NCBI RefSeq assembly: GCF_001953635.1
Contig: NZ_MEJH01000002.1
Coordinates: forward strand, 1 to 64,000
Origin: Alteromonas abrolhosensis
GTDB lineage: Bacteria; Pseudomonadota; Gammaproteobacteria; Enterobacterales; Alteromonadaceae
Length of the DNA stretch: 64,000 nt
Direction: 5' to 3'
Made by a program: the position numbers and the translations under genes. This document shows positions 12,912-20,084 of the stretch, piece by piece. The notes under the pieces are model-generated. The model saw nothing but the letters and a program-made list of their open reading frames with translations. It had not been told where the DNA came from and searched no databases. Each line of letters begins with the position of its first letter. Position 1 is the stretch's first letter.

Positions 12912-13236
12912 GGGTTCCTCAGCCTGCTGATTTATGACCCAACCTGCTGCAAAATGCTTTAAAACGCGTGCTATGGGCTAAAAGCTACGTTTCAAATGGC
13001 GCACTAAGCAACAAACTTCCACAACCCTTTTTCGGGCAGATACACCAGCATACAACAAAATTTAACCAATTATTAGTTAACTTGTTGGATTTTTATGCTT
13101 TTTATGGGTATTTCCGAATGGCGCTTTAAGTAGTGTAACCAAGGGTTAGATTCTACACACTATACAGCGCAAAAAGGCTGGTGGTTTAAAAAACCACCAG
13201 CCTTGCCGTCTCAGGCAATAATCTGACTATGTCAGA
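12912..13236 (-). other. rplL-rpoB spacer with processing or attenuation structures
   Basis: This 325-base spacer is almost the same length as its E. coli counterpart. It holds the attenuator hairpin (listed separately) and a second imperfect hairpin at about 13053-13087, whose outer arms are CAACAA and TTGTTG. In E. coli the equivalent spacer contains an RNase III processing site; a similar role here is inference. No gene was seen. Confidence 0.5.
13171..13204 (-). terminator. rplL-rpoB attenuator
   Basis: On the minus strand a perfect 14-bp stem (arms 13191-13204 and 13174-13187, core GGCTGGTGG) with a 3-base loop runs into a T-tract (13175-13171). It follows the rplL stop by about 30 bases. 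By analogy with E. coli it should be a partial terminator that lowers rpoBC expression relative to ribosomal proteins. Its strength cannot be judged from sequence alone. Confidence 0.8.
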
Positions 13237-13614
13237 TTACTTGATTTCTACTTCTGCACCAGCTTCTTCAAGCTCTTTCTTAAGTGCTTCAGCTTCATCT
13301 TTGCTTACGCCTTCTTTGATAGCTTTAGGAGCAGACTCAACTACTTCTTTAGCTTCTTTAAGACCTAGGCCAGTCGCGCCGCGAACTGCTTTGATAACTG
13401 CAACTTTGTTGCCACCGAATGAAGTCATTACAACGTCGAATTCAGTCTTTTCTTCTGCAGCAGCAGCGTCACCGCCAGCAGCTGGACCAGCAACAGCAAC
13501 AGCAGCTGCAGCAGATACGTTGAATTTTTCTTCAGCCGCTTCGATTAGTTCAACCAGTTCCATTACTGGCATTTCAGCGATTGCGTTTAAGATATCTTCT
13601 TTAGTTAGAGCCAT
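13237..13614 (-). CDS. rplL: 50S ribosomal protein L7/L12
   Basis: L7/L12 forms the flexible ribosome stalk that recruits translation GTPases. The 125-residue protein has the N-terminal dimerisation helix, an alanine- and glycine-rich hinge at about residues 34-54, and the C-terminal domain with the factor-binding segment [20 protein letters not shown]. An AGGAG ribosome binding site lies upstream. It follows rplJ by 57 bases. Several alanine-rich frames on the opposite strand are by-products of its composition. Confidence 0.98.
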   Translation of the reverse strand: MALTKEDILNAIAEMPVMELVELIEAAEEKFNVSAAAAVAVAGPAAGGDAAAAEEKTEFDVVMTSFGGNKVAVIKAVRGATGLGLKEAKEVVESAPKAIKEGVSKDEAEALKKELEEAGAEVEIK

Positions 13615-13671
13615 GTTCTCTAAACTCCTGGGTATAAAATGTTAAAAAAATCAATATGCCAAAAACGCCAA

Positions 13672-14190
13672 TTACTTGGTGTCTTTGACCGCCGCCAATA
13701 CGCGCACAAACTTGCCAGGAACTTCGTTGATTGTTTGAACGAATTTCCCAACTGGTGCTTTGAAGGTTGCAAGAAGTTTTGCAAGCGCTTCGTCGCGGGT
13801 AGGTAGAGCTGCAACTGCGTCCAATTTCTCTGGACCAAGAAGACCACTACCAATAGAAAGTGCTGTAACTTTTAGCTTATCGTTAGTCTTACCGAAGTCT
13901 TTGAAAAGACGTGCCGCACCGCCTGGTGCGTCGATAGAGAAACCATAGATAAGCGGACCAGTTAAGGCGCTGTCTAAGTCTGCAAATTGACTGTCTGCTA
14001 GAGCACGCTTTGCAAGAGTATTACGTACAACCTTTAGGTATACGCCTTGCTCACGAGCTTTAACACGTAGGTCAGTCAGTTCTGCAACTTCCATCCCACG
14101 GTATTCAGCAACGGCTACGGATAGAGCGCGAGACGCAACTTCAGAAACTTCTGCTACGATCTCTTTTTTTGCTGCTAAACCTAGTGCCAC
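13672..14190 (-). CDS. rplJ: 50S ribosomal protein L10
   Basis: L10 anchors L7/L12 dimers to the large subunit and in E. coli represses its own mRNA. I place the start at the GTG ending at 14190, giving 172 residues beginning [15 protein letters not shown], which matches the family's usual MALNLxxKxxIVAEV. The ribosome binding site AGAGGTG sits 6 bases upstream of this GTG. A longer frame starting at the GTG ending at 14199 would overlap that site and add only MNS. It is preceded by a long structured leader and followed by rplL. Confidence 0.96.
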   Translation of the reverse strand: MALGLAAKKEIVAEVSEVASRALSVAVAEYRGMEVAELTDLRVKAREQGVYLKVVRNTLAKRALADSQFADLDSALTGPLIYGFSIDAPGGAARLFKDFGKTNDKLKVTALSIGSGLLGPEKLDAVAALPTRDEALAKLLATFKAPVGKFVQTINEVPGKFVRVLAAVKDTK

Positions 14191-14496
14191 TGAGTTCACC
14201 TCTTTGTATCTGACTTTGCTTGCGGTTACCCGCTTACGCCGTCAGGGTTCACAGATTGATACCAACCCTCATGGTTGATACCGCTCTACGGTGTTTGTTA
14301 CCCCAGAGAGTCTGAGTCAAACCACCGTCTGCGCAGGTTGTTGTATTAAGCAGTGTGTTGACTGTGAAAGTTCTCTTACCTCTTTCACCACACCGCACCT
14401 GCGGTCTTGGACGGGAGCTGCTTATTAGCACTGCTAATTTTCACAGCTCCAACCCATAACCTTTAAGAGATTTCGATGAGCGATAGCTCAGCGAAA
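14191..14496 (-). ncRNA. rplJ (L10-L7/L12) leader, candidate autoregulatory RNA
   Basis: This 306-base stretch between rplA and rplJ is rich in inverted repeats. They include GGAGCTG/CAGCTCC (14414-14450) enclosing ATTAGCA/TGCTAAT, ACCGCA/TGCGGT (14392-14405), GTGAAAG/CTTTCAC (14364-14388), and a wobble-containing 10-bp stem at 14258-14282. In E. coli the L10-L12 complex binds the rplJ leader and blocks translation, and an L10 leader family is known. Position and structure fit that role; exact boundaries and the L10-binding kink-turn were not resolved. Confidence 0.6.
14471..14496 (-). other. Hairpin directly after rplA
   Basis: An 11-bp stem with one mismatch (TTTCGATGAGC facing GCTCAGCGAAA, loop GATA) begins right after the rplA stop codon. 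No real T-run follows on the minus strand, so I call it a 3' stabilising or weak attenuating hairpin rather than a terminator. Confidence 0.5.
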
Positions 14497-15192
14497 TTAA
14501 AGACCTACAGAAGCCTTATCAAGAGCAACACCAGCACCCATTGTAGTGCTTAGGCTGATCTTCTTGATGTATGTACCTTTAGCAGAAGAAGGCTTAGCTT
14601 TCTTAAGTGCTTCAAGTAGCGCTTCAAGGTTTTCTTGAATTTGGTTCGCTTCGAACGCAATCTTACCGATGCTAGCATGGATGATACCGTTCTTATCGTT
14701 ACGGTAGCGTACCTGACCAGCTTTAGCGTTCTTAACTGCCGTTGCAACGTCAGGCGTTACAGTGCCAGTTTTTGGGTTAGGCATAAGGCCACGTGGACCT
14801 AAGATTTGACCTAGTTGACCAACAACACGCATCGCGTCTGGGCTAGCAACTACTACGTCAAAATTCATTTCGCCTTTCTTAACTTGCTCAGCTAGGTCGT
14901 CCATACCAACGATGTCTGCACCAGCTTCTTTAGCCGCTTCAGCATTTGCACCTTGAGTGAATACTGCAACGCGAACGTCTTTACCAGTACCGTTAGGTAG
15001 TACAGTTGCACCACGAACGTTTTGGTCAGATTTCTTCGCATCGATACCAAGGTTAACAGATACGTCAACGCTTTCTGCGAACTTAGCAGTTGCTAGTTCT
15101 TTAAGAAGCGCTACTGCTTCGTTGATTTCGTACTCTTTCGAAGAGTCAACTTTGTCGCGGATTAGGCGAGCGCGTTTAGTTAATTTAGCCAT
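14497..15192 (-). CDS. rplA: 50S ribosomal protein L1
   Basis: L1 forms the mobile stalk that helps release E-site tRNA and is the known repressor of the L11 operon. The 231-residue protein shows the family signature [18 protein letters not shown] in its second domain. The ribosome binding site GAGGA lies within the end of rplK, and the two genes are 4 bases apart, so they are probably translationally coupled. Confidence 0.98.
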   Translation of the reverse strand: MAKLTKRARLIRDKVDSSKEYEINEAVALLKELATAKFAESVDVSVNLGIDAKKSDQNVRGATVLPNGTGKDVRVAVFTQGANAEAAKEAGADIVGMDDLAEQVKKGEMNFDVVVASPDAMRVVGQLGQILGPRGLMPNPKTGTVTPDVATAVKNAKAGQVRYRNDKNGIIHASIGKIAFEANQIQENLEALLEALKKAKPSSAKGTYIKKISLSTTMGAGVALDKASVGL

Positions 15193-15196
15193 TCGA

Positions 15197-15625
15197 TTAG
15201 TCCTCTACGTTCAAGCCCATTGAGCGAGCAGAACCCGCGATAGTGCGTACCGCTGCATCTAGGTCAGCTGCAGTAAGGTCTGGCTCTTTAGTTTTAGCAA
15301 TCTCTTCCAACTGAGCGCGAGTAACTTTACCCACTTTTTCAGTGTTAGGACGGCCAGAACCACTCTTGATGCCCGCTGCTTTCTTAAGCAGGTAAGACGC
15401 AGGAGGAGTCTTAGTTTCGAATGTGAAAGAGCGATCTTCGTATACAGTAATTTCTACTGGTACTGGAGCGCCTTTCTCAAGGCTTTCTGTTTTCGCGTTG
15501 AAAGCCTTACAGAATTCCATGATGTTTACACCGTGTTGACCTAGTGCAGGACCAACCGGTGGACTTGGGTTAGCAGCGCCAGCTGCAACCTGAAGCTTAA
15601 TAATACCGCTTACTTTTTTAGCCAT
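15197..15625 (-). CDS. rplK: 50S ribosomal protein L11
   Basis: L11 forms the GTPase-associated centre with 23S rRNA and is needed for RelA activation. The 142-residue sequence contains the N-terminal [20 protein letters not shown] stretch ([20 protein letters not shown]) and the C-terminal rRNA-binding domain. AAGAGAG serves as the ribosome binding site. It heads the L11 operon, with a strong promoter about 90 bases upstream. Confidence 0.98.
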   Translation of the reverse strand: MAKKVSGIIKLQVAAGAANPSPPVGPALGQHGVNIMEFCKAFNAKTESLEKGAPVPVEITVYEDRSFTFETKTPPASYLLKKAAGIKSGSGRPNTEKVGKVTRAQLEEIAKTKEPDLTAADLDAAVRTIAGSARSMGLNVED

Positions 15626-15658
15626 TTTACATGCTCTCTTGTTTGGGTCTAACGCCTC

Positions 15659-15679
15659 GCAAATACAGAGATTATTTGC
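15659..15679 (-). promoter_or_regulatory. Leader hairpin of the L11 operon (candidate L1 site)
   Basis: A perfect 7-bp stem (GCAAATA at 15659-15665 facing TATTTGC at 15673-15679) lies in the untranslated leader between the rplK promoter and gene. L1 is known to repress this operon by binding leader mRNA. Assigning this hairpin as the target is inference. Confidence 0.4.
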
Positions 15680-15715
15680 TCAATCGGCTTCCCGTTTCCG
15701 TTTAAAAGGGCGCGC

Positions 15716-15744
15716 ATTATATAAGGTGATTAATTACTATGCAA
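15716..15744 (-). promoter_or_regulatory. rplK (L11 operon) promoter
   Basis: On the minus strand a perfect -10 box TATAAT (15721-15716) is preceded by TTGCAT (15744-15739) with an ideal 17-base spacer. A GC-rich GCGCGCCC stretch follows the -10, the kind of discriminator seen at stringently controlled ribosomal promoters. It lies between the nusG terminator and rplK. Confidence 0.75.
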
Positions 15745-15818
15745 GGGCTATTTAGAATAAAAAACCATCGAAAGGTCAGTATTTTTACGCTCTCACCTTT
15801 TAACCGGAGACCTTATAC

Positions 15819-15843
15819 AAAAAAGCCCCTTTATAAGGGGCTT
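15819..15843 (-). terminator. Terminator after secE-nusG
   Basis: A 9-bp stem (AAGCCCCTT facing AAGGGGCTT, 3-base loop) is followed on the minus strand by six T residues (15824-15819). It lies about 33 bases past the nusG stop and separates secE-nusG from the L11 operon. Confidence 0.85.
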
Positions 15844-15875
15844 CTTAAAAATGCCATACGGTAGCTTGAGTAGGC

Positions 15876-16427
15876 TTAGCCTTTTTCTACCTGACCAAAT
15901 TCTAGGTCTACCGGTGTAGAACGACCGAAAATAAGTACCGATACTTTTACGCGGCTCTTTTCGTAGTCTACTTCTTCTACCACACCGTTGAAGTCTGCAA
16001 ATGGGCCATCGATAACGCGAATAACTTCGCCTGGCTCGAACAACGTCTTTGGTCTTGGCTTATCAACGTTTTCTTCAAGACGATTTAGGATAGCGTCTGC
16101 TTCTTTCTGCGTGATTGGCATAGGGCGATCAGATGTGCCGCCGATGAAGCCAAGTACGCGAGGTACGCTTTTCACTAAGTGCCATGACTCTTCTGTCATC
16201 GCCATTTCTACCAATACGTAACCTGGGTAGAACTTGCGCTCAGACTTACGCTTTTGACCTGCACGCATTTCTACTACTTCTTCTGTTGGTACTAGTACCT
16301 GACCGAAGTAGTCTTCCATGTTGTGCATTTTGATGTATTCAAGCAGGGTCTTCTTAACGCGAGACTCGTATTGTGAATAGGCTTGAACTACGTACCATCT
16401 TTTCTTTACTGCTTCTTCTTCAGACAT
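15876..16427 (-). CDS. nusG: Transcription termination/antitermination protein NusG
   Basis: NusG binds RNA polymerase and links it to Rho or to ribosomal S10. The 183-residue protein has the NGN domain, beginning with [13 protein letters not shown], and a C-terminal KOW domain around [20 protein letters not shown]. Its length fits E. coli NusG (181). It starts 4 bases after secE. Confidence 0.98.
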   Translation of the reverse strand: MSEEEAVKKRWYVVQAYSQYESRVKKTLLEYIKMHNMEDYFGQVLVPTEEVVEMRAGQKRKSERKFYPGYVLVEMAMTEESWHLVKSVPRVLGFIGGTSDRPMPITQKEADAILNRLEENVDKPRPKTLFEPGEVIRVIDGPFADFNGVVEEVDYEKSRVKVSVLIFGRSTPVDLEFGQVEKG

Positions 16428-16431
16428 ACGC

Positions 16432-16809
16432 TTATGCTCCTATTCCTGTAATAAAGCCAACTACACGAACGATGATGCCGTCTAGTCCCCATAAAATTAG
16501 TGCCATGATTAACGTCGCTGCAAGCACGATAAGTGTAGTTTGGTTTGCCTCTTGACGAGTTGGCCATACAACCTTGCGAACTTCTGTGCGAGACTCTTTA
16601 GCAAAGCTCAAGAAGGTGCTACCTTTTTCGGTAGTTGCCGCGATAAAACCAGCTATACCAACAACTACAACAATCGCGATGGCACGGTATAGCACCGAGA
16701 TCTCACCGTACATTGTATTAGCGGTTACTAAACCGGCAAGTAGTGCAAAAACCACTACCCATTTAAACATGTCCAATGCATTGGACTGATTTTCCGTCTT
16801 TTCGCTCAT
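16432..16809 (-). CDS. secE: Preprotein translocase subunit SecE
   Basis: SecE is the essential clamp around SecY in the inner-membrane translocon. The 125-residue form has three predicted hydrophobic segments (about 14-33, 38-58 and 93-118), like the E. coli type. The conserved cytoplasmic segment [20 protein letters not shown] lies before the last one. It is followed 4 bases later by nusG and preceded by tRNA-Trp. Confidence 0.97.
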   Translation of the reverse strand: MSEKTENQSNALDMFKWVVVFALLAGLVTANTMYGEISVLYRAIAIVVVVGIAGFIAATTEKGSTFLSFAKESRTEVRKVVWPTRQEANQTTLIVLAATLIMALILWGLDGIIVRVVGFITGIGA

Positions 16810-16890
16810 GTTACGATCCTAGCACTACAGCGTCGTTGTTTTACGCATCTAAAAAATGCGCAACTTAAAAATTCTTAGTTTAAGTAAATT

Positions 16891-16967
16891 TGGCAGGGGT
16901 GGAGGGACTCGAACCCCCAACCATCGGTTTTGGAGACCGCTGTTCTACCAATTCGAACTACACCCCT
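16891..16967 (-). tRNA. tRNA-Trp (anticodon CCA)
   Basis: The minus strand folds as a cloverleaf. The acceptor arm AGGGGTG pairs with CACCCCT, followed by a G discriminator and encoded CCA. The anticodon loop CTCCAAA gives anticodon CCA, and the T arm contains GGTTCGAGTCC. Placed 81 bases before secE and behind a stringent-type promoter, it is probably co-transcribed with secE-nusG. Confidence 0.97.
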
Positions 16968-17059
16968 GTGGTGTCTAAAAGACAAAATTTACTTACACTG
17001 CCCTTGTGAGTTGTGCGTCTTTTCTAAGGAAAGTGCGGTATCGCAAGGGAGGGACGCGT

Positions 17060-17087
17060 ATTATACTTAACCACTTTCAAGATACAA
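17060..17087 (-). promoter_or_regulatory. Promoter of tRNA-Trp-secE-nusG
   Basis: On the minus strand TTGTAT (17087-17082) and TATAAT (17065-17060) are 16 bases apart, followed by the GC-rich discriminator ACGCGTCCC. This layout is typical of stable-RNA promoters under ppGpp/DksA control. The regulatory statement is inference from the motif. Confidence 0.7.
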
Positions 17088-17134
17088 GCGGTTTATCCAT
17101 CCCATCTGCGATTGAACGCTAATTCACGCCTTAC

Positions 17135-18976
17135 CTATTCAACACCAATAAATCCGCCTGTTTGGTGTGCCCAAAGCTTTGCATATATCCCGTTATGCGC
17201 AATAAGCTCCGCGTGGGTACCCTGCTCTACAATATTGCCCTTATCTAGAACAAGTAACCTGTCCATTTGTGCAATGGTTGACAGTCGATGCGCAATAGCC
17301 AGCACGGTTTTGCCTTCCATCACTTTATCCAGACAGGCTTGAATAGCTGCTTCAACTTCTGAATCTAGCGCTGATGTGGCTTCGTCCAGCACTAATACAG
17401 GCGCGTCTTTCAGTAACACTCGTGCAATAGCAATGCGCTGGCGCTGACCGCCTGAAAGCTTCACGCCTCGTTCACCCACGTGAGCGTCGTACCCTGTTCT
17501 ACCGAGACTATCGGTAAGCGTAAGAATAAAGTCGTGCGCTTCGGCCTGTTTGGCTGCACGGATCATATCTTCTTCTGTCGCATCCGTGCGTCCGTAAAGA
17601 ATGTTATCGCGTACCGAGCGATGCATCAGAGAGGTATCTTGAGTCACCATGCTGATTTTAGCACGAAGCGTCTCTTGGCCTACTTCAGTAATATCTTGGC
17701 CGTCAATAACAATACGACCACTCTGGGTATCGTAGAAACGCATCAGCAAATTGACCAGCGTCGATTTACCCGCACCAGAACGCCCTACTAAACCCACTTT
17801 TTCTCCGGGCTTAATGGCTAAATCCAAGTTGGTGAACACATCAATAGGTTTGTTGTCCGCACCCGAGTAGGAAAAATGCACATTATCGAAATTAATCCCG
17901 CCGCCATTTACCTTTAACGCATCGGCTTTTGGCTTGTCTTTTACTGCAATAGGCTGCGCTAGTGTATTCATGCCGTCTTGCACCGTGCCTAAGTTTTCGA
18001 ACAAACCTGATACTTCCCACATAACCCAGTGCGACATACCGTTTAGTCGCAAACACAGACTAATAGCAATGGCGATATCGCCCGGGCTCGCGATGTTTTC
18101 CATCCACAAATACACAGATAGCGCACCAATGGTGAAAATAAGAATGGCGTTTGCCATTTCCACGCAGAATTCCAACACGGTAACCAAACGCATTTGCGGG
18201 TAAACCGTCTTAAGAAAACCATCCATACTTTCTTTTGCGTAATCCGCTTCGCGGCGACTATGTGAAAACAGCTTTACCGTTGTGATATTTGTATAGCTAT
18301 CGACAATACGCCCAGTCATTAATGAGCGCGCGTCGGCTTGCTTTTGCGAGACTTCTTTTAGTTTAGGTACCAGCACCTTCAAGATACCGATATACACAAA
18401 AAACCACACGATAAGCGGCATGGCTAAGCGCCAGTCAGTGCTGAAAATAAGCACTACCATAGAGATAAAATAAACGCTGATGTACACCAGCAAATCGAGA
18501 ACCTTGGTCACGGTTTCTCGTACCGATAGCGCTGTCTGCATCACCTTGGTAGCAACACGGCCGGCAAACTCGTCGTGGAAGAAGGTTAAACTTTGGCCAA
18601 GCAAATAGCGGTGAGCCTGCCATCTAATGCGCATGGGATAGTTCCCCATCAGAGACTGACGAGAAAACAGCGAGCGCAACAAAATAAATAATGGAATAAA
18701 AACGAGAACGGTTAAACCCATGCCAATGAGGGTAAATTTTTGGTCGGCTAAAAACGTGTCTCGGTTTTGATCAGAGAACCAGTCAACTAACTGCCCTAAA
18801 AAGCCGAAAAGCGCCACTTCTAATATGGCAACAATGGCACTTAGCACGGAAACAGTAAGGATTACGCCCCACATCCCTTTTGTGTAGTACTTACAAAATG
18901 CAACGATACCTGTTGGCGGTTGGGTAGGCGGCGTGTCAGGGAAAGGCTGGGTCAGCTTTTCAAAAAATGAAAACAT
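17135..18976 (-). CDS. ABC exporter, fused transmembrane and ATPase domains
   Basis: This is a 613-residue half-transporter of the MsbA/MDR exporter architecture that should work as a homodimer in the inner membrane. The first 330 or so residues hold about six membrane segments. The ATPase follows with Walker A GRSGAGKST at 398-406, signature LSGGQRQR from 507, Walker B VLVLDEATSALD and an H-loop IAHRLSTI. The substrate is unknown; lipids, peptides or drugs are all possible. It is monocistronic in appearance, co-directional with the downstream tRNA operon but separated from its promoter. The ATG has only a weak ribosome binding site. Confidence 0.9.
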   Translation of the reverse strand: MFSFFEKLTQPFPDTPPTQPPTGIVAFCKYYTKGMWGVILTVSVLSAIVAILEVALFGFLGQLVDWFSDQNRDTFLADQKFTLIGMGLTVLVFIPLFILLRSLFSRQSLMGNYPMRIRWQAHRYLLGQSLTFFHDEFAGRVATKVMQTALSVRETVTKVLDLLVYISVYFISMVVLIFSTDWRLAMPLIVWFFVYIGILKVLVPKLKEVSQKQADARSLMTGRIVDSYTNITTVKLFSHSRREADYAKESMDGFLKTVYPQMRLVTVLEFCVEMANAILIFTIGALSVYLWMENIASPGDIAIAISLCLRLNGMSHWVMWEVSGLFENLGTVQDGMNTLAQPIAVKDKPKADALKVNGGGINFDNVHFSYSGADNKPIDVFTNLDLAIKPGEKVGLVGRSGAGKSTLVNLLMRFYDTQSGRIVIDGQDITEVGQETLRAKISMVTQDTSLMHRSVRDNILYGRTDATEEDMIRAAKQAEAHDFILTLTDSLGRTGYDAHVGERGVKLSGGQRQRIAIARVLLKDAPVLVLDEATSALDSEVEAAIQACLDKVMEGKTVLAIAHRLSTIAQMDRLLVLDKGNIVEQGTHAELIAHNGIYAKLWAHQTGGFIGVE

Positions 18977-19208
18977 GTAGAACTCGTTAGTTATTCAGTG
19001 ACAGAGCACGTTTACGTATGCCCCAAAATGCTTACGTCACAATTCTACACGATAACTGAAAGTGTGTTGAACTTTGCGGTGCTTTTTTACCGCAAAGCTC
19101 GTTTAACATTAGTTAATATTTGGCACAGGCTGATACTTGGCGAAAATTATTATTTGGAGAAGAGCTAACATAAAACAACCCAACTATAAGCGAGTTTTCT
19201 GTCAGCTT

Positions 19209-19832
19209 TCACTCTGCGAAGCCCAATTTAGCGAGTATGCTTTCTACTTTTTCAACGTGTTCAGCCTGCCACTGTTCAAGTGACATAGAGCCGTCTTTCT
19301 GGGCACGTTTTTGAGCAATATCATAGGCTGCTAACGCCTCATCTTTTGGAATTACAGCAATGCCCTCTTCGTCTGCAACAATAATGTCTCCGGCGTGAAC
19401 AGTTACACCTGCACAGGTAATCGGCTCATTTAACGGCGATATGCACTTTTTGGCGCCTGGCTTGGGTATAACGCCTCTGGCAAATACCGGAAATTTGTTG
19501 TCACGGGTCTCAGCGAGATCTCGTATAACACCATCAATTACGAACCCCTTAATGCCACGAGACTGGGCTATCGCGCAGACGTTACCACCCGCCACAGCGA
19601 ATTCATCATCGGCTTCAACCACAATAACGTCACCGGGGCTTGCGCGATAGATGGCCGCATGCAGCATAAGATGGTCACCCGGCTCACACTTAACGGTAAA
19701 TGCTGGACCCGCAATGCGTGGCATGCCTTCCCACAATGGTTTTATCGCATAGTGCATGAACTGCTCTCTTGGCAGCGCATCGGCGTACTCACAGGGTGAT
19801 ACGCTATCGAAAGGGATATTGTGTAAGTCCAT
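19209..19832 (-). CDS. RraA-like protein / HMG-CHA aldolase family
   Basis: The 207-residue protein belongs to the RraA-like fold, which includes divalent-metal class II aldolases acting on 4-hydroxy-4-methyl-2-oxoglutarate and the RNase E inhibitor RraA. The aldolase-type signature GFVIDGVIRD is present with Arg104 and Asp105, as is GGNVCAIAQ. The C-terminal extension beyond about residue 165 is longer than in E. coli RraA (161 residues) and resembles the aldolase-like branch, so an enzymatic role is favoured over RNase E control. The ribosome binding site AAGGAAC precedes ATG. No pathway neighbour helps to define the substrate. Confidence 0.8.
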   Translation of the reverse strand: MDLHNIPFDSVSPCEYADALPREQFMHYAIKPLWEGMPRIAGPAFTVKCEPGDHLMLHAAIYRASPGDVIVVEADDEFAVAGGNVCAIAQSRGIKGFVIDGVIRDLAETRDNKFPVFARGVIPKPGAKKCISPLNEPITCAGVTVHAGDIIVADEEGIAVIPKDEALAAYDIAQKRAQKDGSMSLEQWQAEHVEKVESILAKLGFAE

Positions 19833-19895
19833 CGCCGTTCCTTGAATGTTGTAGTGTGTGAAAAAAAAACACTATAGCGAAATTAGCCCTACAAG

Positions 19896-19925
19896 TTGTT
19901 ACAAGCTGTGTATTTTCACTATAAA
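19896..19925 (+). promoter_or_regulatory. Candidate promoter of the M13 peptidase gene
   Basis: TTGTTA (19896-19901) and TATAAA (19920-19925) are 18 bases apart, about 160 bases upstream of the peptidase start in the divergent spacer. It is a reasonable sigma-70 match but not unique in this AT-rich stretch. Confidence 0.4.
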
Positions 19926-20084
19926 CACTTTTTCTATCCCCCCCGCCATGCTAAAAATTAGTAAAAAGCGTGCACGCAATACGCCACACCATTCTTTAGA
20001 AGGGATGCACAGGTTTCGCAACGCACTAAAACAATAAGCGGCAAGCCCAAATGTTGCCCAATAAAATGAAAAGGAAAACTCCAC

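Noticed and set aside
13229-13645. 138-residue alanine- and serine-rich frame opposite rplL
   Set aside because: It is the antisense reading of the alanine-rich L7/L12 gene and has no ribosome binding site or conservation logic.
14191-14199. Longer L10 start at the upstream GTG
   Set aside because: It would bury the AGAGGTG ribosome binding site inside the gene and add residues absent from the family.
19072-19097. Inverted repeat CTTTGCGGT/ACCGCAAAG as a terminator between the RraA-like and ABC exporter genes
   Set aside because: The T residues are in the loop, not after the stem; no standard terminator on either strand.
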